14,037 nt of DNA from a bacterium. GTDB taxonomy: Bacteria > Pseudomonadota > Alphaproteobacteria > Rhizobiales > Xanthobacteraceae. This document shows positions 6,349 to 12,866 of the stretch, one piece after another. The DNA lies in NCBI GenBank assembly GCA_029946075.1, contig JAQSDT010000728.1, positions 1 to 14,037 of the forward strand. Reading direction: 5' to 3'. The translations under genes were made by a program, and so were the position numbers. Numbering within the stretch: position 1 is the stretch's first letter; every line of letters starts with the position of its first letter. The notes beneath the pieces were generated by a model. That model saw only the letters and a program-made list of their open reading frames with translations. It ran no database searches and was not told the origin of the DNA.

Positions 6349-7101
6349 CTAGCAGCCGGCAGCAATCGCCAGGAAATCCGCCGCTTTCAGGCTCGCGCCG
6401 CCGACCAGCGCGCCGTTGACGTTGGGAACCGCCATCAATTCGGCAGCGTTCGAGGGCTTGACCGAACCGCCGTAGAGAATCCGGATTTTTGCTCCTTCGG
6501 CCTTAAATCGATCGGTCAGGACACCCCGGATAAATCGATGAACTTGCTCGACATCTGCCGTGGTCGGCGTGAGCCCGGTGCCGATCGCCCAGACCGGCTC
6601 GTAGGCCACGACCAGATTGGCTGCGGTCGCGCCGGCCGGCAACGATCCCTTGAGTTGGCCGCCACAGACATCCAGCGTCTGACCTGCATCGCGCTGCTTC
6701 TGGGTTTCGCCGATGCAGACGATGGCGACGCGCCCCGCCCGCCAGGCCGCTTCGGCCTTCTGCCTGACCAGATCGTCGCTTTCACCATGATCGGCGCGGC
6801 GCTCGGAATGGCCGACGATGATGGCGCTGGCGCCGGCATCGGCCAGCATTTCGGCCGAAAGATCGCCGGTATGGGCGCCGGAAGCCTTGGGATGGCAATC
6901 CTGGGCACCGACGGCGAGTTTCGTGCCGCGCGCCTTGTCGGCAAAACCTGCGATCAGCGTCGCCGGCGGGCAGATCAGCAGGTCGGCCTTGGCAGCCAGC
7001 GCGCCCGCGCCTGCCATCATGGCTTCGAATTCGCCGAGGGCCGATTTCAGGCCGTTCATTTTCCAGTTGCCGGCGATCAGCGGCCGGATGGCGTCGGTCA
7101 T
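6349..7101 (-). CDS. tpiA: Triosephosphate isomerase
   Basis: Glycolytic/gluconeogenic enzyme interconverting dihydroxyacetone phosphate and glyceraldehyde-3-phosphate in the cytoplasm. The 250-aa TIM barrel is full length. Catalytic residues are all present: Asn12 and Lys14 in AGNWKMNG, His98 in IVGHSERR, Glu168 in AYEPVWAIGTG, and the phosphate loop GGSVKP (211-216). The flexible lid region WAIGTGLTPT is standard. The ATG at 7101 has GGGA 9 nt upstream. It is divergent from ppiD across 289 nt and convergent with the GNAT gene, the two stop codons being separated by a single base, which leaves no room for a terminator between them. Confidence 0.98.
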   Translation of the reverse strand: MTDAIRPLIAGNWKMNGLKSALGEFEAMMAGAGALAAKADLLICPPATLIAGFADKARGTKLAVGAQDCHPKASGAHTGDLSAEMLADAGASAIIVGHSERRADHGESDDLVRQKAEAAWRAGRVAIVCIGETQKQRDAGQTLDVCGGQLKGSLPAGATAANLVVAYEPVWAIGTGLTPTTADVEQVHRFIRGVLTDRFKAEGAKIRILYGGSVKPSNAAELMAVPNVNGALVGGASLKAADFLAIAAGC

Positions 7102-7253
7102 GTGAATTGTCCCGCAAATGTCAGTTTCGGTGTGCCGGCAATGCGCTAGCAGAGCCGCAGCGTTACTTCCAGATAGCGACAGGTTGAACGCCGGACGGAT
7201 TGCCAGACGGTCCCCCGTCCGTTAACCGCTTCCATTGGCCCGCCCCGCCAAGG

Positions 7254-7282
7254 TTGCGACGGGGCGACGGCCACTTTATGAT
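7254..7282 (+). promoter_or_regulatory. Candidate ppiD operon promoter
   Basis: TTGCGA (7254-7259), 17-nt spacer, TATGAT (7277-7282): 4/6 and 5/6 matches to the sigma-70 consensus with ideal spacing. Initiation would be near 7289, giving a leader of about 100 nt before the ppiD ATG at 7391. A TTCCG-5-CGGAA repeat (7321-7335) lies in the leader. Confidence 0.45.
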
Positions 7283-7390
7283 GCGTTTTCAACTCGGTGA
7301 CCCCCTGTTGCGAAATTCGGTTCCGGCTATCGGAATCAGGATTTCGACGGGTATGAGCCGGTTCCCTCTCCTGCAAAACAAGTTGGACCC

Positions 7391-9292
7391 ATGCTTCGAG
7401 GAATTCGGAAAGCCTCATCAAACTGGCTCGGCAAGATTGTCATGGCCGTCGTGATGGGTGTTTTGATCGTCAGTTTCGCAGTCTGGGGCATCGCCGACAT
7501 CTTCAAGGGGTTCGGGGCCTCGTCGCTGGCCAGGGTCGGCAAGACAGAGATTTCGATCGAGCAGTTCCGCCAGATCTACACCGAAAAGTTGCAGCAGCTC
7601 GGCCGCAGCTTCGGCCGTCCGCTGACCATGGAGCAGGCCCGCGCCTTCGGGCTCGACCGCCAGGTCCTGCAGCAGACCATCGCGGAAGCCGCCCTCGACG
7701 AGGAAGCACGCCGCATGGGGCTGGCGCAGTCGCAGGAAGAAACCATGCGCCTGATCTACACCGATCCCAACTTCAAGGGATTGGGCGGCGCGTTCGATCC
7801 GGCCCGCTTCCAGGCCACCATCCGCCAGTTCGGCTACACCGAGCAGCGCTATCTCGCCGAGCAGCGCCGCGTCGGCTTGCGGCGTCAGATCGCCGGCACC
7901 ATTTCGGCCGGCCTCGAGCCGCCGCAATTGCTGATCGACGCGCTGACGCGCTTCCAGTCCGAGCAACGCTCGATCGACTACATCAAACTCGACGCGGCAC
8001 AGGCCGGTACGATCGATCCACCCTCGCCCGAGGCGCTCGCCGCCTATTTCGAGGACAAGAAGATCCAGTTCCGTGCGCCTGAATATCGCAAGCTGGCGTT
8101 CGTCGCGGTCACGCCCGAAGAACTCGGCAAGTGGACCGAGGTATCCGATGAGGACGCGAAGAAGACTTTCGACCTGCGCCGCGACCGGATCGGCACGCCG
8201 GAGAAGCGCGAAGTCCAGCAGATGTTCTTCCCCAGCGCCGAGGAAGCGCTGACGGCACGCAGCCGCATCACCTCGGGGACATCGTTCGACGACGTCGCCA
8301 AGGAGCGCAACCTCAACCTCGCCGACGTCGATCTCGGCATGATCGCCAAGACGGCAATCATCGATCCCGCTATTGCGGATGCGGCGTTCGCGCTGCCGGC
8401 GGGCGAAGTCAGCCAGCCCATCAAGGGCCAGTTCGGCGTGGCGCTGGTCAGGATCGGCAAGATCGAGCCGGGCACGACGCCGACCTATGAGAGCGTCGCG
8501 GCGCAGGTGAAGAAGGAGCTCGCCACCGAACGCGCGCGCGCCAAGGTCGCCGAAATCCAGAGCAAGATGGAAGACGAACGCGGCGGCGGCGCCAATGTGG
8601 TCGAGGCTTCGCAGAAGCTCGGCCTGACCCCGATCACGATCGACGCGGTCGATCGCTCCGGCCGGCTGCCGTCCGGCGAGCCGGTGGCGAATATCCCGCG
8701 CGGGCTCGACGTGGTGTCGCAAGCGTTCAACTCCGATATCGGCGCCGACAATGATGCGATTCCGTTCGCCGCCGGCTACGTCTGGTACGACGTGCTCGGC
8801 ATCACCCCCTCGCGCGAACGCACGCTCGACGAGGTTCGTCCGCAGGTCGAAGCGAAATGGCGTGAAGACCAGATATCGGCCAAATTGAAGACCAGGGCCG
8901 GCGAACTCGTGCAGAAGCTCGAGCAAGGCGGCACGCTGGCGGACGCCGCGGCCTCGGTCGGCGCAAAGGTCGAGACCGCGACCGGCTTCCGGCGCGACGC
9001 CTCATTGCCTGGCGTTCCCTCCGCCGTGGTCACCGCCGCGTTCCGCACCGCCAAGGACGGCGTCGGCCAGACGCCGGGCACCGGCGGCAGCGAGTGGTTC
9101 GTGTACCGCGTCACCGACATCAAGGTGCCGCCGATCGAAACCGCTTCCGACGACGTCAAGAAGCTGAAGGACACGCTGCAGCGCGGGCTGACCGACGAAC
9201 AGACCGCACAATACGTGACCAAGATCGAATCCGAGATCGGCACTTCCATCAACCAGGCCGCCTTCGCGCAGGTGACGGGCGCTAACAACTGA
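7391..9292 (+). CDS. ppiD: Peptidyl-prolyl cis-trans isomerase/foldase PpiD
   Basis: Membrane-anchored periplasmic folding factor acting near the Sec exit on newly exported proteins. The 633-aa product matches the size of E. coli PpiD (623). A short basic N-terminus is followed by one transmembrane helix (about 15-37, GKIVMAVVMGVLIVSFAVWG), giving an N-in/C-out topology. A SurA-like N-terminal chaperone region follows (about 38-200). A parvulin-type PPIC domain lies around 265-360, containing REVQQMFFPSAEEA, FDDVAKERN and FGVALVRIGKIEPG. The C-terminal third is charged and helical. PpiD parvulin domains are often catalytically weak, so chaperone activity may dominate (family knowledge). The start has only a weak GGA ribosome site. 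It leads the trpD-trpC-moaC run, with 65 nt to trpD. Confidence 0.93.
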   Translation: MLRGIRKASSNWLGKIVMAVVMGVLIVSFAVWGIADIFKGFGASSLARVGKTEISIEQFRQIYTEKLQQLGRSFGRPLTMEQARAFGLDRQVLQQTIAEAALDEEARRMGLAQSQEETMRLIYTDPNFKGLGGAFDPARFQATIRQFGYTEQRYLAEQRRVGLRRQIAGTISAGLEPPQLLIDALTRFQSEQRSIDYIKLDAAQAGTIDPPSPEALAAYFEDKKIQFRAPEYRKLAFVAVTPEELGKWTEVSDEDAKKTFDLRRDRIGTPEKREVQQMFFPSAEEALTARSRITSGTSFDDVAKERNLNLADVDLGMIAKTAIIDPAIADAAFALPAGEVSQPIKGQFGVALVRIGKIEPGTTPTYESVAAQVKKELATERARAKVAEIQSKMEDERGGGANVVEASQKLGLTPITIDAVDRSGRLPSGEPVANIPRGLDVVSQAFNSDIGADNDAIPFAAGYVWYDVLGITPSRERTLDEVRPQVEAKWREDQISAKLKTRAGELVQKLEQGGTLADAAASVGAKVETATGFRRDASLPGVPSAVVTAAFRTAKDGVGQTPGTGGSEWFVYRVTDIKVPPIETASDDVKKLKDTLQRGLTDEQTAQYVTKIESEIGTSINQAAFAQVTGANN

Positions 9293-9299
9293 GCATGAT

Positions 9300-9318
9300 C
9301 CGGCGGAAAGCCCGCCGG
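9300..9318 (+). other. GC-rich hairpin between ppiD and trpD
   Basis: CCGGCGG (9300-9306), loop AAAGC, CCGCCGG (9312-9318). No T run follows, so it is not a classic terminator; it may stabilise an mRNA end or partly uncouple ppiD from trpD. It is preceded by GAGCATGATC, a sequence typical of the edge of Bradyrhizobium-type extragenic repeats, so it may be a short REP remnant. No Trp-rich leader peptide is seen here. Confidence 0.4.
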
Positions 9319-9357
9319 GCCCTGCTGCAAGAAGACACCCAATCCTGAAGGCTCGCG

Positions 9358-10371
9358 ATGGACGATTTCAAATCTATCATCGGAAAGGTCGCCACCGGCG
9401 CGACGCTGTCGCGTGAGGAGGCCGCATCGGCCTTCAACAGCATGATGTCGGGCGAAGCGACGCCCTCGCAGATGGGCGGCCTGCTGATGGCGCTCCGCGT
9501 TCGCGGCGAGACCGTGGACGAGATCACCGGCGCGGTGTCGGCGATGCGCAGCAAGATGCTGCGGGTCGATGCACCGGCCAACGCCGTCGACGTGGTCGGC
9601 ACCGGCGGTGACGGTTCCGGCTCGGTCAATGTCTCGACCTGCGCCTCCTTCATCGTTGCGGGCGCCGGCGTGCCGGTCGCCAAGCATGGCAACCGTGCGC
9701 TGTCGTCCCGCTCGGGCGCTGCCGACGTGCTGGCTGCGCTCGGCGTCAAGATCGATCTTTCGCCTGAGAACGTCGGCCGCTGCGTCCAGGAAGCCGGCAT
9801 CGGCTTCATGTTCGCGCCCTCGCATCATCCGGCGATGAAAAACGTCGGCCCGACCCGCGTCGAGTTGGCGACGCGCACGATCTTCAATCTGCTCGGACCG
9901 CTTTCCAATCCGGCCGGCGTCAAGCGACAGATGGTCGGTGTGTTCTCGCGACACTGGGTGCAGCCGCTGGCGCAGGTGCTGAAGAATCTCGGCTCCGAAT
10001 CCGTCTGGGTGGTTCACGGCTCCGACGGGCTCGACGAAATCACCCTCACCGGCCCGAGCTTCGTGGCCAGCCTCGAGAACGGCGAAATCCGCACCTTCGA
10101 GGTGACGCCGGAAGACGCAGGCCTTGCCCGCGCCGGGGGCGACGCGCTGAAGGGCGGCGACGCCGAGGCCAACGCGATCGCGCTGCAGAGCGTGCTCAAC
10201 GGCAAGCCCAGCGCCTATCGCGACGTCGCGCTGATGAACGCCGCGGCCGCGCTGATCGTGGCCGGCCGTGCAAAGGACCTGAAGGAAGGCGTCGCGCTGG
10301 GCGTCCAGTCGCTCGACAGCGGCGCGGCGGCAGCGCGGCTGAAGCACCTGGTCGCGGTTTCGAACGGCTGA
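9358..10371 (+). CDS. trpD: Anthranilate phosphoribosyltransferase
   Basis: Second enzyme of tryptophan synthesis: transfers phosphoribose from PRPP to anthranilate. The 337-aa product is full length. The glycine-rich PRPP site VGTGGDGSGSVNVST lies at 80-94, KHGNRALSSRSGAADVL at 109-125, the anthranilate-side HHPAMKNVGPTR at about 156-167, and NLLGPLSNPAGVKRQ in the middle. The ATG has GAAGG 6 nt before it. It is 65 nt after ppiD and 17 nt before trpC. The fused or separate anthranilate synthase genes (trpE/trpG) are not adjacent in this window, so they must be elsewhere for the pathway to be complete. Confidence 0.97.
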   Translation: MDDFKSIIGKVATGATLSREEAASAFNSMMSGEATPSQMGGLLMALRVRGETVDEITGAVSAMRSKMLRVDAPANAVDVVGTGGDGSGSVNVSTCASFIVAGAGVPVAKHGNRALSSRSGAADVLAALGVKIDLSPENVGRCVQEAGIGFMFAPSHHPAMKNVGPTRVELATRTIFNLLGPLSNPAGVKRQMVGVFSRHWVQPLAQVLKNLGSESVWVVHGSDGLDEITLTGPSFVASLENGEIRTFEVTPEDAGLARAGGDALKGGDAEANAIALQSVLNGKPSAYRDVALMNAAAALIVAGRAKDLKEGVALGVQSLDSGAAAARLKHLVAVSNG

Positions 10372-10388
10372 TCGCGGGAGCGCCTGAC

Positions 10389-11210
10389 ATGTCCGATATC
10401 CTGAGCAAGATCGAGGCTTACAAGCGCGACGAGATCGCCGCCGCGAAGCTGGCGCACCCGCTCGCCGAGATCGAGGTCCGCGCCAGGACTGCATCCGCTC
10501 CCCGCGGCTTCGTGCACGCGATCCGTGAAAAGCTCGCCCGCGGCGAGTATGCGCTGATCGCCGAGGTGAAGAAGGCCTCGCCCTCGAAGGGACTCATTCG
10601 CGCCGATTTCGATCCGCCTGCACTGGCCAAGGCCTATGAGGCCGGCGGCGCGGCCTGCCTGTCGGTGCTGACGGACGAGCCCTCGTTCCAGGGCCATATG
10701 GATTTCATGGTCGCGGCGCGCGCGGCGACCAACCTTCCGGTGCTGCGCAAGGACTTCCTGTTCGACACCTATCAGGTGGTGGAAGCCCGCGCCCATGGCG
10801 CCGACTGCATCCTGATCATCATGGCCGCGCTCGACGATGCCGTGGCTCGCGATCTGGAGGATGCCGCGATTGCGCTCGGCATGGACGTGCTGATCGAAAT
10901 CCACGACCGCAGCGAACTCGATCGCGCGCTGAAACTCCGTTCGCCGATGATCGGCGTCAACAACCGCAACCTGCGCACCTTCGAGACCACGCTCGCGACC
11001 AGCGAAGCGCTGGCGCCGCTGATCCCGCGCGAGCGCCTGATGGTCGGCGAGAGCGGCATCTTTGCGCCGGCCGACCTTGCCCGCCTCGAACGCGTCGGCA
11101 TGTCGACCTTCCTGGTCGGCGAAAGCCTGATGCGGCAGCAGGACGTGACGGCTGCGACCCGCGCGCTGCTGGCGCGCAGCGAGACGCCGCGCGCGACCGG
11201 GACCGGCTAG
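10389..11210 (+). CDS. trpC: Indole-3-glycerol phosphate synthase
   Basis: Closes the indole ring from carboxyphenylamino-deoxyribulose phosphate, the fourth step of tryptophan synthesis. The 273-aa monofunctional (beta/alpha)8 barrel carries all expected catalytic residues: Glu59 and Lys61 in IAEVKKASPSKG, Lys121 in VLRKDFLFD, Glu170 in LIEIHDRSEL, Asn191 in IGVNNRNLRTF, and Glu221 in MVGESGIF. The phosphate loop FLVGESLMR closes the barrel. It is not fused to TrpF. GGGAG lies 8 nt upstream of the ATG. moaC begins 3 nt after its stop, so the two are translationally close. Confidence 0.97.
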   Translation: MSDILSKIEAYKRDEIAAAKLAHPLAEIEVRARTASAPRGFVHAIREKLARGEYALIAEVKKASPSKGLIRADFDPPALAKAYEAGGAACLSVLTDEPSFQGHMDFMVAARAATNLPVLRKDFLFDTYQVVEARAHGADCILIIMAALDDAVARDLEDAAIALGMDVLIEIHDRSELDRALKLRSPMIGVNNRNLRTFETTLATSEALAPLIPRERLMVGESGIFAPADLARLERVGMSTFLVGESLMRQQDVTAATRALLARSETPRATGTG

Positions 11211-11213
11211 AAC

Positions 11214-11732
11214 ATGGCGCGCAAGGTTTTTAGAGATAAGGCTTCCAAAGACAGCCCCGCCCTCACCCATATCGATGCGTCGGGCGAGGCGCGGATGGTC
11301 GACGTCTCGGCCAAGGCCGCGACCGAACGCACCGCGGTGGCCGAAGGCCGCGTCGTCATGAGCAAGGCGACGCTGGAACTGATCGTTTCCGGCAACGCAA
11401 AGAAGGGCGACGTGCTGGGCGCCGCTCGCATCGCCGGCATCATGGCGGCAAAACGCACGTCGGACCTGATCCCGCTGTGCCATCCGCTGGCGCTGTCCAA
11501 GGTGACGCTCGACATTGCGCCCGACAAGAAGCTGCCCGGCTGCGTCGTTCGCGCCACCGTCAAGGTCACCGGCCCGACCGGAGTCGAGATGGAGGCGCTG
11601 ACGGCGGTGTCGGTGGCGTGCCTGACGATCTACGACATGATCAAGGCGGTCGAGCGCGGCGTTCGCATCGAAGGCATTCATCTCATCGAGAAGATCGGCG
11701 GCAAGTCCGGACATTATCGCGCCGGCAAATAG
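11214..11732 (+). CDS. moaC: Cyclic pyranopterin monophosphate synthase
   Basis: Makes cyclic pyranopterin monophosphate from the MoaA product in molybdenum cofactor synthesis; acts as a cytoplasmic hexamer. The 172-aa product has the family blocks THIDASGEARMVDVSAKAAT, KRTSDLIPLCHPL (80-92), KVTGPTGVEMEALTAVSVA and LTIYDMIKA. Lys64, Asp141 and Lys144 align with the catalytic Lys51, Asp128 and Lys131 of E. coli MoaC. It starts 3 nt after trpC with only a weak ribosome site (GGGA about 11 nt upstream), suggesting coupling to trpC. In several rhizobia moeA and lexA follow moaC; here two small secreted-protein genes follow instead. Confidence 0.97.
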   Translation: MARKVFRDKASKDSPALTHIDASGEARMVDVSAKAATERTAVAEGRVVMSKATLELIVSGNAKKGDVLGAARIAGIMAAKRTSDLIPLCHPLALSKVTLDIAPDKKLPGCVVRATVKVTGPTGVEMEALTAVSVACLTIYDMIKAVERGVRIEGIHLIEKIGGKSGHYRAGK

Positions 11733-11765
11733 CCGTCACGGCAAGAACAACAAGAAGGAACCGCC

Positions 11766-12152
11766 ATGTACCGATTGGTCCTCGCCTGCACATTGCTGGT
11801 TTTGTCCGGCATGGCTTTGTCCGGCGCGATGACGGAGCAGGCCCACGCGCAGGCTGCCAATTCCGAACCCGGCTATTGCGCGCAGTTCTATCCGAACTCG
11901 GACTGCAACAGCATCGGACCGGCAACGCCGGGCGCTGCCGTGCCTGCCGCGGAAGAGCCCGAGGAAGCCGCACCTCCGCCGTCGCCTCCGAAAAAGAAGG
12001 CCGCGAAGAAGAAAAAGCCGCCGGAGACTACGACCGCGGCGCCGGCCGGGAATCCGACCGCAGCTCCTGCCGCAAGACCGGCCTCAGCGTCGTCTGGCGC
12101 GAAACCAGCCGCAGCGTCTGGCAAGCCGCCTGTCAGGGGACTCTACCAGTAA
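11766..12152 (+). CDS. Small secreted protein with EPGYCA-FYPN motif, first paralogue
   Basis: A 128-aa exported protein of unknown function. A Sec signal peptide spans about residues 1-30 (MYRLVL, a hydrophobic core, then AHAQA with likely cleavage at AQA-AN). The mature N-terminus has the core EPGYCAQFYPNSDCNSIGP (34-52), with Cys38 and Cys47 nine residues apart, suited to a disulfide. The rest is low-complexity: acidic EEPEE (63-67), a basic KKKAAKKKK cluster (76-84) and a Pro/Ala/Ser-rich tail, probably disordered, which could bind envelope polymers (inference). AAGGAA lies before the ATG. It begins 33 nt after moaC with no terminator in between, so it may ride on that transcript. The same core recurs in the gene at 12234. 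Confidence 0.82.
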   Translation: MYRLVLACTLLVLSGMALSGAMTEQAHAQAANSEPGYCAQFYPNSDCNSIGPATPGAAVPAAEEPEEAAPPPSPPKKKAAKKKKPPETTTAAPAGNPTAAPAARPASASSGAKPAAASGKPPVRGLYQ

Positions 12153-12201
12153 CGCCGGTGTGAGCGAGTCTGCGAGGATGAGGCAGGCCGTCGCGGGGTT
12201 G

Positions 12202-12226
12202 CTTCCTGTGGGACCTTCACAGGGAG
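12202..12226 (+). promoter_or_regulatory. Hairpin sequestering the ribosome site of the second paralogue
   Basis: CTTCCTGTG (12202-12210), 7-nt loop, CACAGGGAG (12218-12226): a 9-bp stem with one G-U wobble. The 3' arm contains most of the GGGAGG Shine-Dalgarno (12222-12227), which sits 6 nt before the ATG at 12234. Folding would hide the ribosome site, so translation of the second gene could be conditional. Confidence 0.45.
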
Positions 12227-12233
12227 GAATCCG

Positions 12234-12491
12234 ATGCCGATCTGCAAATTCTTGAGCATGGCCGCAGCGATAGCCGTCATCGCAACGCCGGCCGCGGCCC
12301 AACAGGTGATCTACGAACCCGGCTATTGCGCGTTCTTCTATCCGAACGCCAATTGCCAGAACAAGGGCCCGGGCAACCCCTACACCGGCGACTATCAGCG
12401 CCGCGCGAGCCAGGGCGATACGATCCCGGGCAGCCAGACGCTCGGCGTCGCCCGGAAGCGAACGCCGAAATCAACGACCAGGATGCAGTGA
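12234..12491 (+). CDS. Small secreted protein with EPGYCA-FYPN motif, second paralogue
   Basis: As read, an 85-aa exported protein of unknown function. The signal peptide covers about residues 1-23 (hydrophobic core AAAIAVIATPAAAQ). The core EPGYCAFFYPNANCQNKGP (28-46) has Cys32 and Cys41 with the same nine-residue spacing as the first paralogue. It lacks that protein's Lys- and Pro/Ala-rich tail. The last 12 residues (RKRTPKSTTRMQ) look out of frame: from 12452 the -1 frame gives a more protein-like sequence, so the gene may be frameshifted (see that entry). A strong GGGAGG Shine-Dalgarno precedes the ATG but lies in a hairpin. It is 81 nt downstream of the first paralogue and converges with the Flp pilin gene. 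Confidence 0.72.
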   Translation: MPICKFLSMAAAIAVIATPAAAQQVIYEPGYCAFFYPNANCQNKGPGNPYTGDYQRRASQGDTIPGSQTLGVARKRTPKSTTRMQ

Positions 12492-12631
12492 AAGCGCCGC
12501 TTGTCCCCGGCGCCGATACGACGCCACCGTACGTTCCAATCGATCGGCGGGATCGCAAGACGCGGCCCGCCGATGCCGGTTTCGTACGGTTACTTCAGCG
12601 ATGTGCTGATCGTGGCGAAGTTGCTCGATAG
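12452..12631 (+). pseudogene. Possible frameshifted 3' end of the second paralogue
   Basis: In the frame starting with CCG at 12452 the translation runs 59 codons to a stop at 12631. It begins PEANAEINDQDAVKAPLVPG and continues with ADTTPPYVPID: balanced in Glu, Asn, Asp and Gln rather than the Arg-rich look of shadow frames here. Joined to residues 1-73 (ending GSQTLGVA) it gives about 132 aa, close to the 128-aa paralogue. One lost C in the CCC run at 12451-12453 would explain it. Alternatives are a real recent frameshift, a sequence error or chance. The last 42 nt overlap the opposing pilin gene, and the frame crosses the nested repeat at 12526-12590, so the natural end is uncertain. Confidence 0.35.
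12526..12590. repeat. Nested inverted repeat between convergent genes
   Basis: Outer arms ACCGTACG (12526-12533) and CGTACGGT (12583-12590) pair perfectly over 8 bp; inner arms ATCGGCGGG (12543-12551) and CCCGCCGAT (12566-12574) pair perfectly over 9 bp around a 14-nt loop. The spacers between the pairs are 9 and 8 nt. It lies between the second secreted-protein gene and the pilin gene and touches the pilin stop codon, so a bidirectional termination or 3'-end structure is likely. No T runs follow on either strand. Confidence 0.55.
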
Positions 12632-12754
12632 TTTGCTGCCGACGCCCTTGACGGAGCTGATGATCGCGATCGCAATGCCGGCGGCGATCAAACCATATTC
12701 GATTGCGGTGGCTCCGGTTTCGTCCGCGATGAAATCCTGCAGCAGCTTCTTCAT
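12590..12754 (-). CDS. Flp/Fap-type pilin (type IVb), orphan copy
   Basis: A 54-aa prepilin of the Flp family, the subunit of Tad pili used for surface attachment. A short charged leader (MKKLLQDFIADETG, 14 aa) is followed by the cleavage site G-ATAIEYGLI; Glu at mature position 5 and Tyr at 6 are the Flp signature. A hydrophobic helix follows (AAGIAIAIISSV) and a short Ser/Thr-rich tail; mature length is 40 aa. The frame is open upstream to 13129, but the ATG at 12754 has AAGGG 7 nt before it and the family starts there. No tad/cpa assembly genes are in the window, so this is an isolated pilin that would need a locus elsewhere. A sigma-54 promoter is placed upstream. Confidence 0.93.
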   Translation of the reverse strand: MKKLLQDFIADETGATAIEYGLIAAGIAIAIISSVKGVGSKLSSNFATISTSLK

Positions 12755-12803
12755 TTTTACACCCTTACGCTTACCGAACTGACTGTACTTGCCACTGAAA
12801 CTC

Positions 12804-12818
12804 GCAAATGTCGTGCCA
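12804..12818 (-). promoter_or_regulatory. Sigma-54 (RpoN) promoter of the pilin gene
   Basis: The minus strand reads TGGCACGACATTTGC, matching the -24/-12 consensus TGGCACG-N4-TTGC completely, with the required 10 nt between the invariant GG and GC. Initiation would be near 12793, giving a leader of about 39 nt that includes the AAGGG ribosome site. The orientation and distance fit the pilin gene. It implies control by RpoN and an enhancer-binding activator. Confidence 0.72.
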
Positions 12819-12866
12819 GCGATCACGTTGAGCAATTGCATGGGTTTAGATCGTAAAGCATTGCTT

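Noticed and set aside
9293..9357. Tryptophan attenuator before trpD
   Set aside because: Only a single GC hairpin without T run, and no leader peptide with tandem Trp codons.
7418..10494. Long minus-strand ORFs (502 and 572 codons) opposite ppiD and trpD
   Set aside because: Translations are mirror-frame Arg/Asp/Leu-rich sequences without family features; the opposite strand encodes PpiD and TrpD with complete motifs.
10215..11714. 499-codon minus-strand ORF across trpC and moaC
   Set aside because: Spans two well-supported genes on the other strand and has shadow-like composition.
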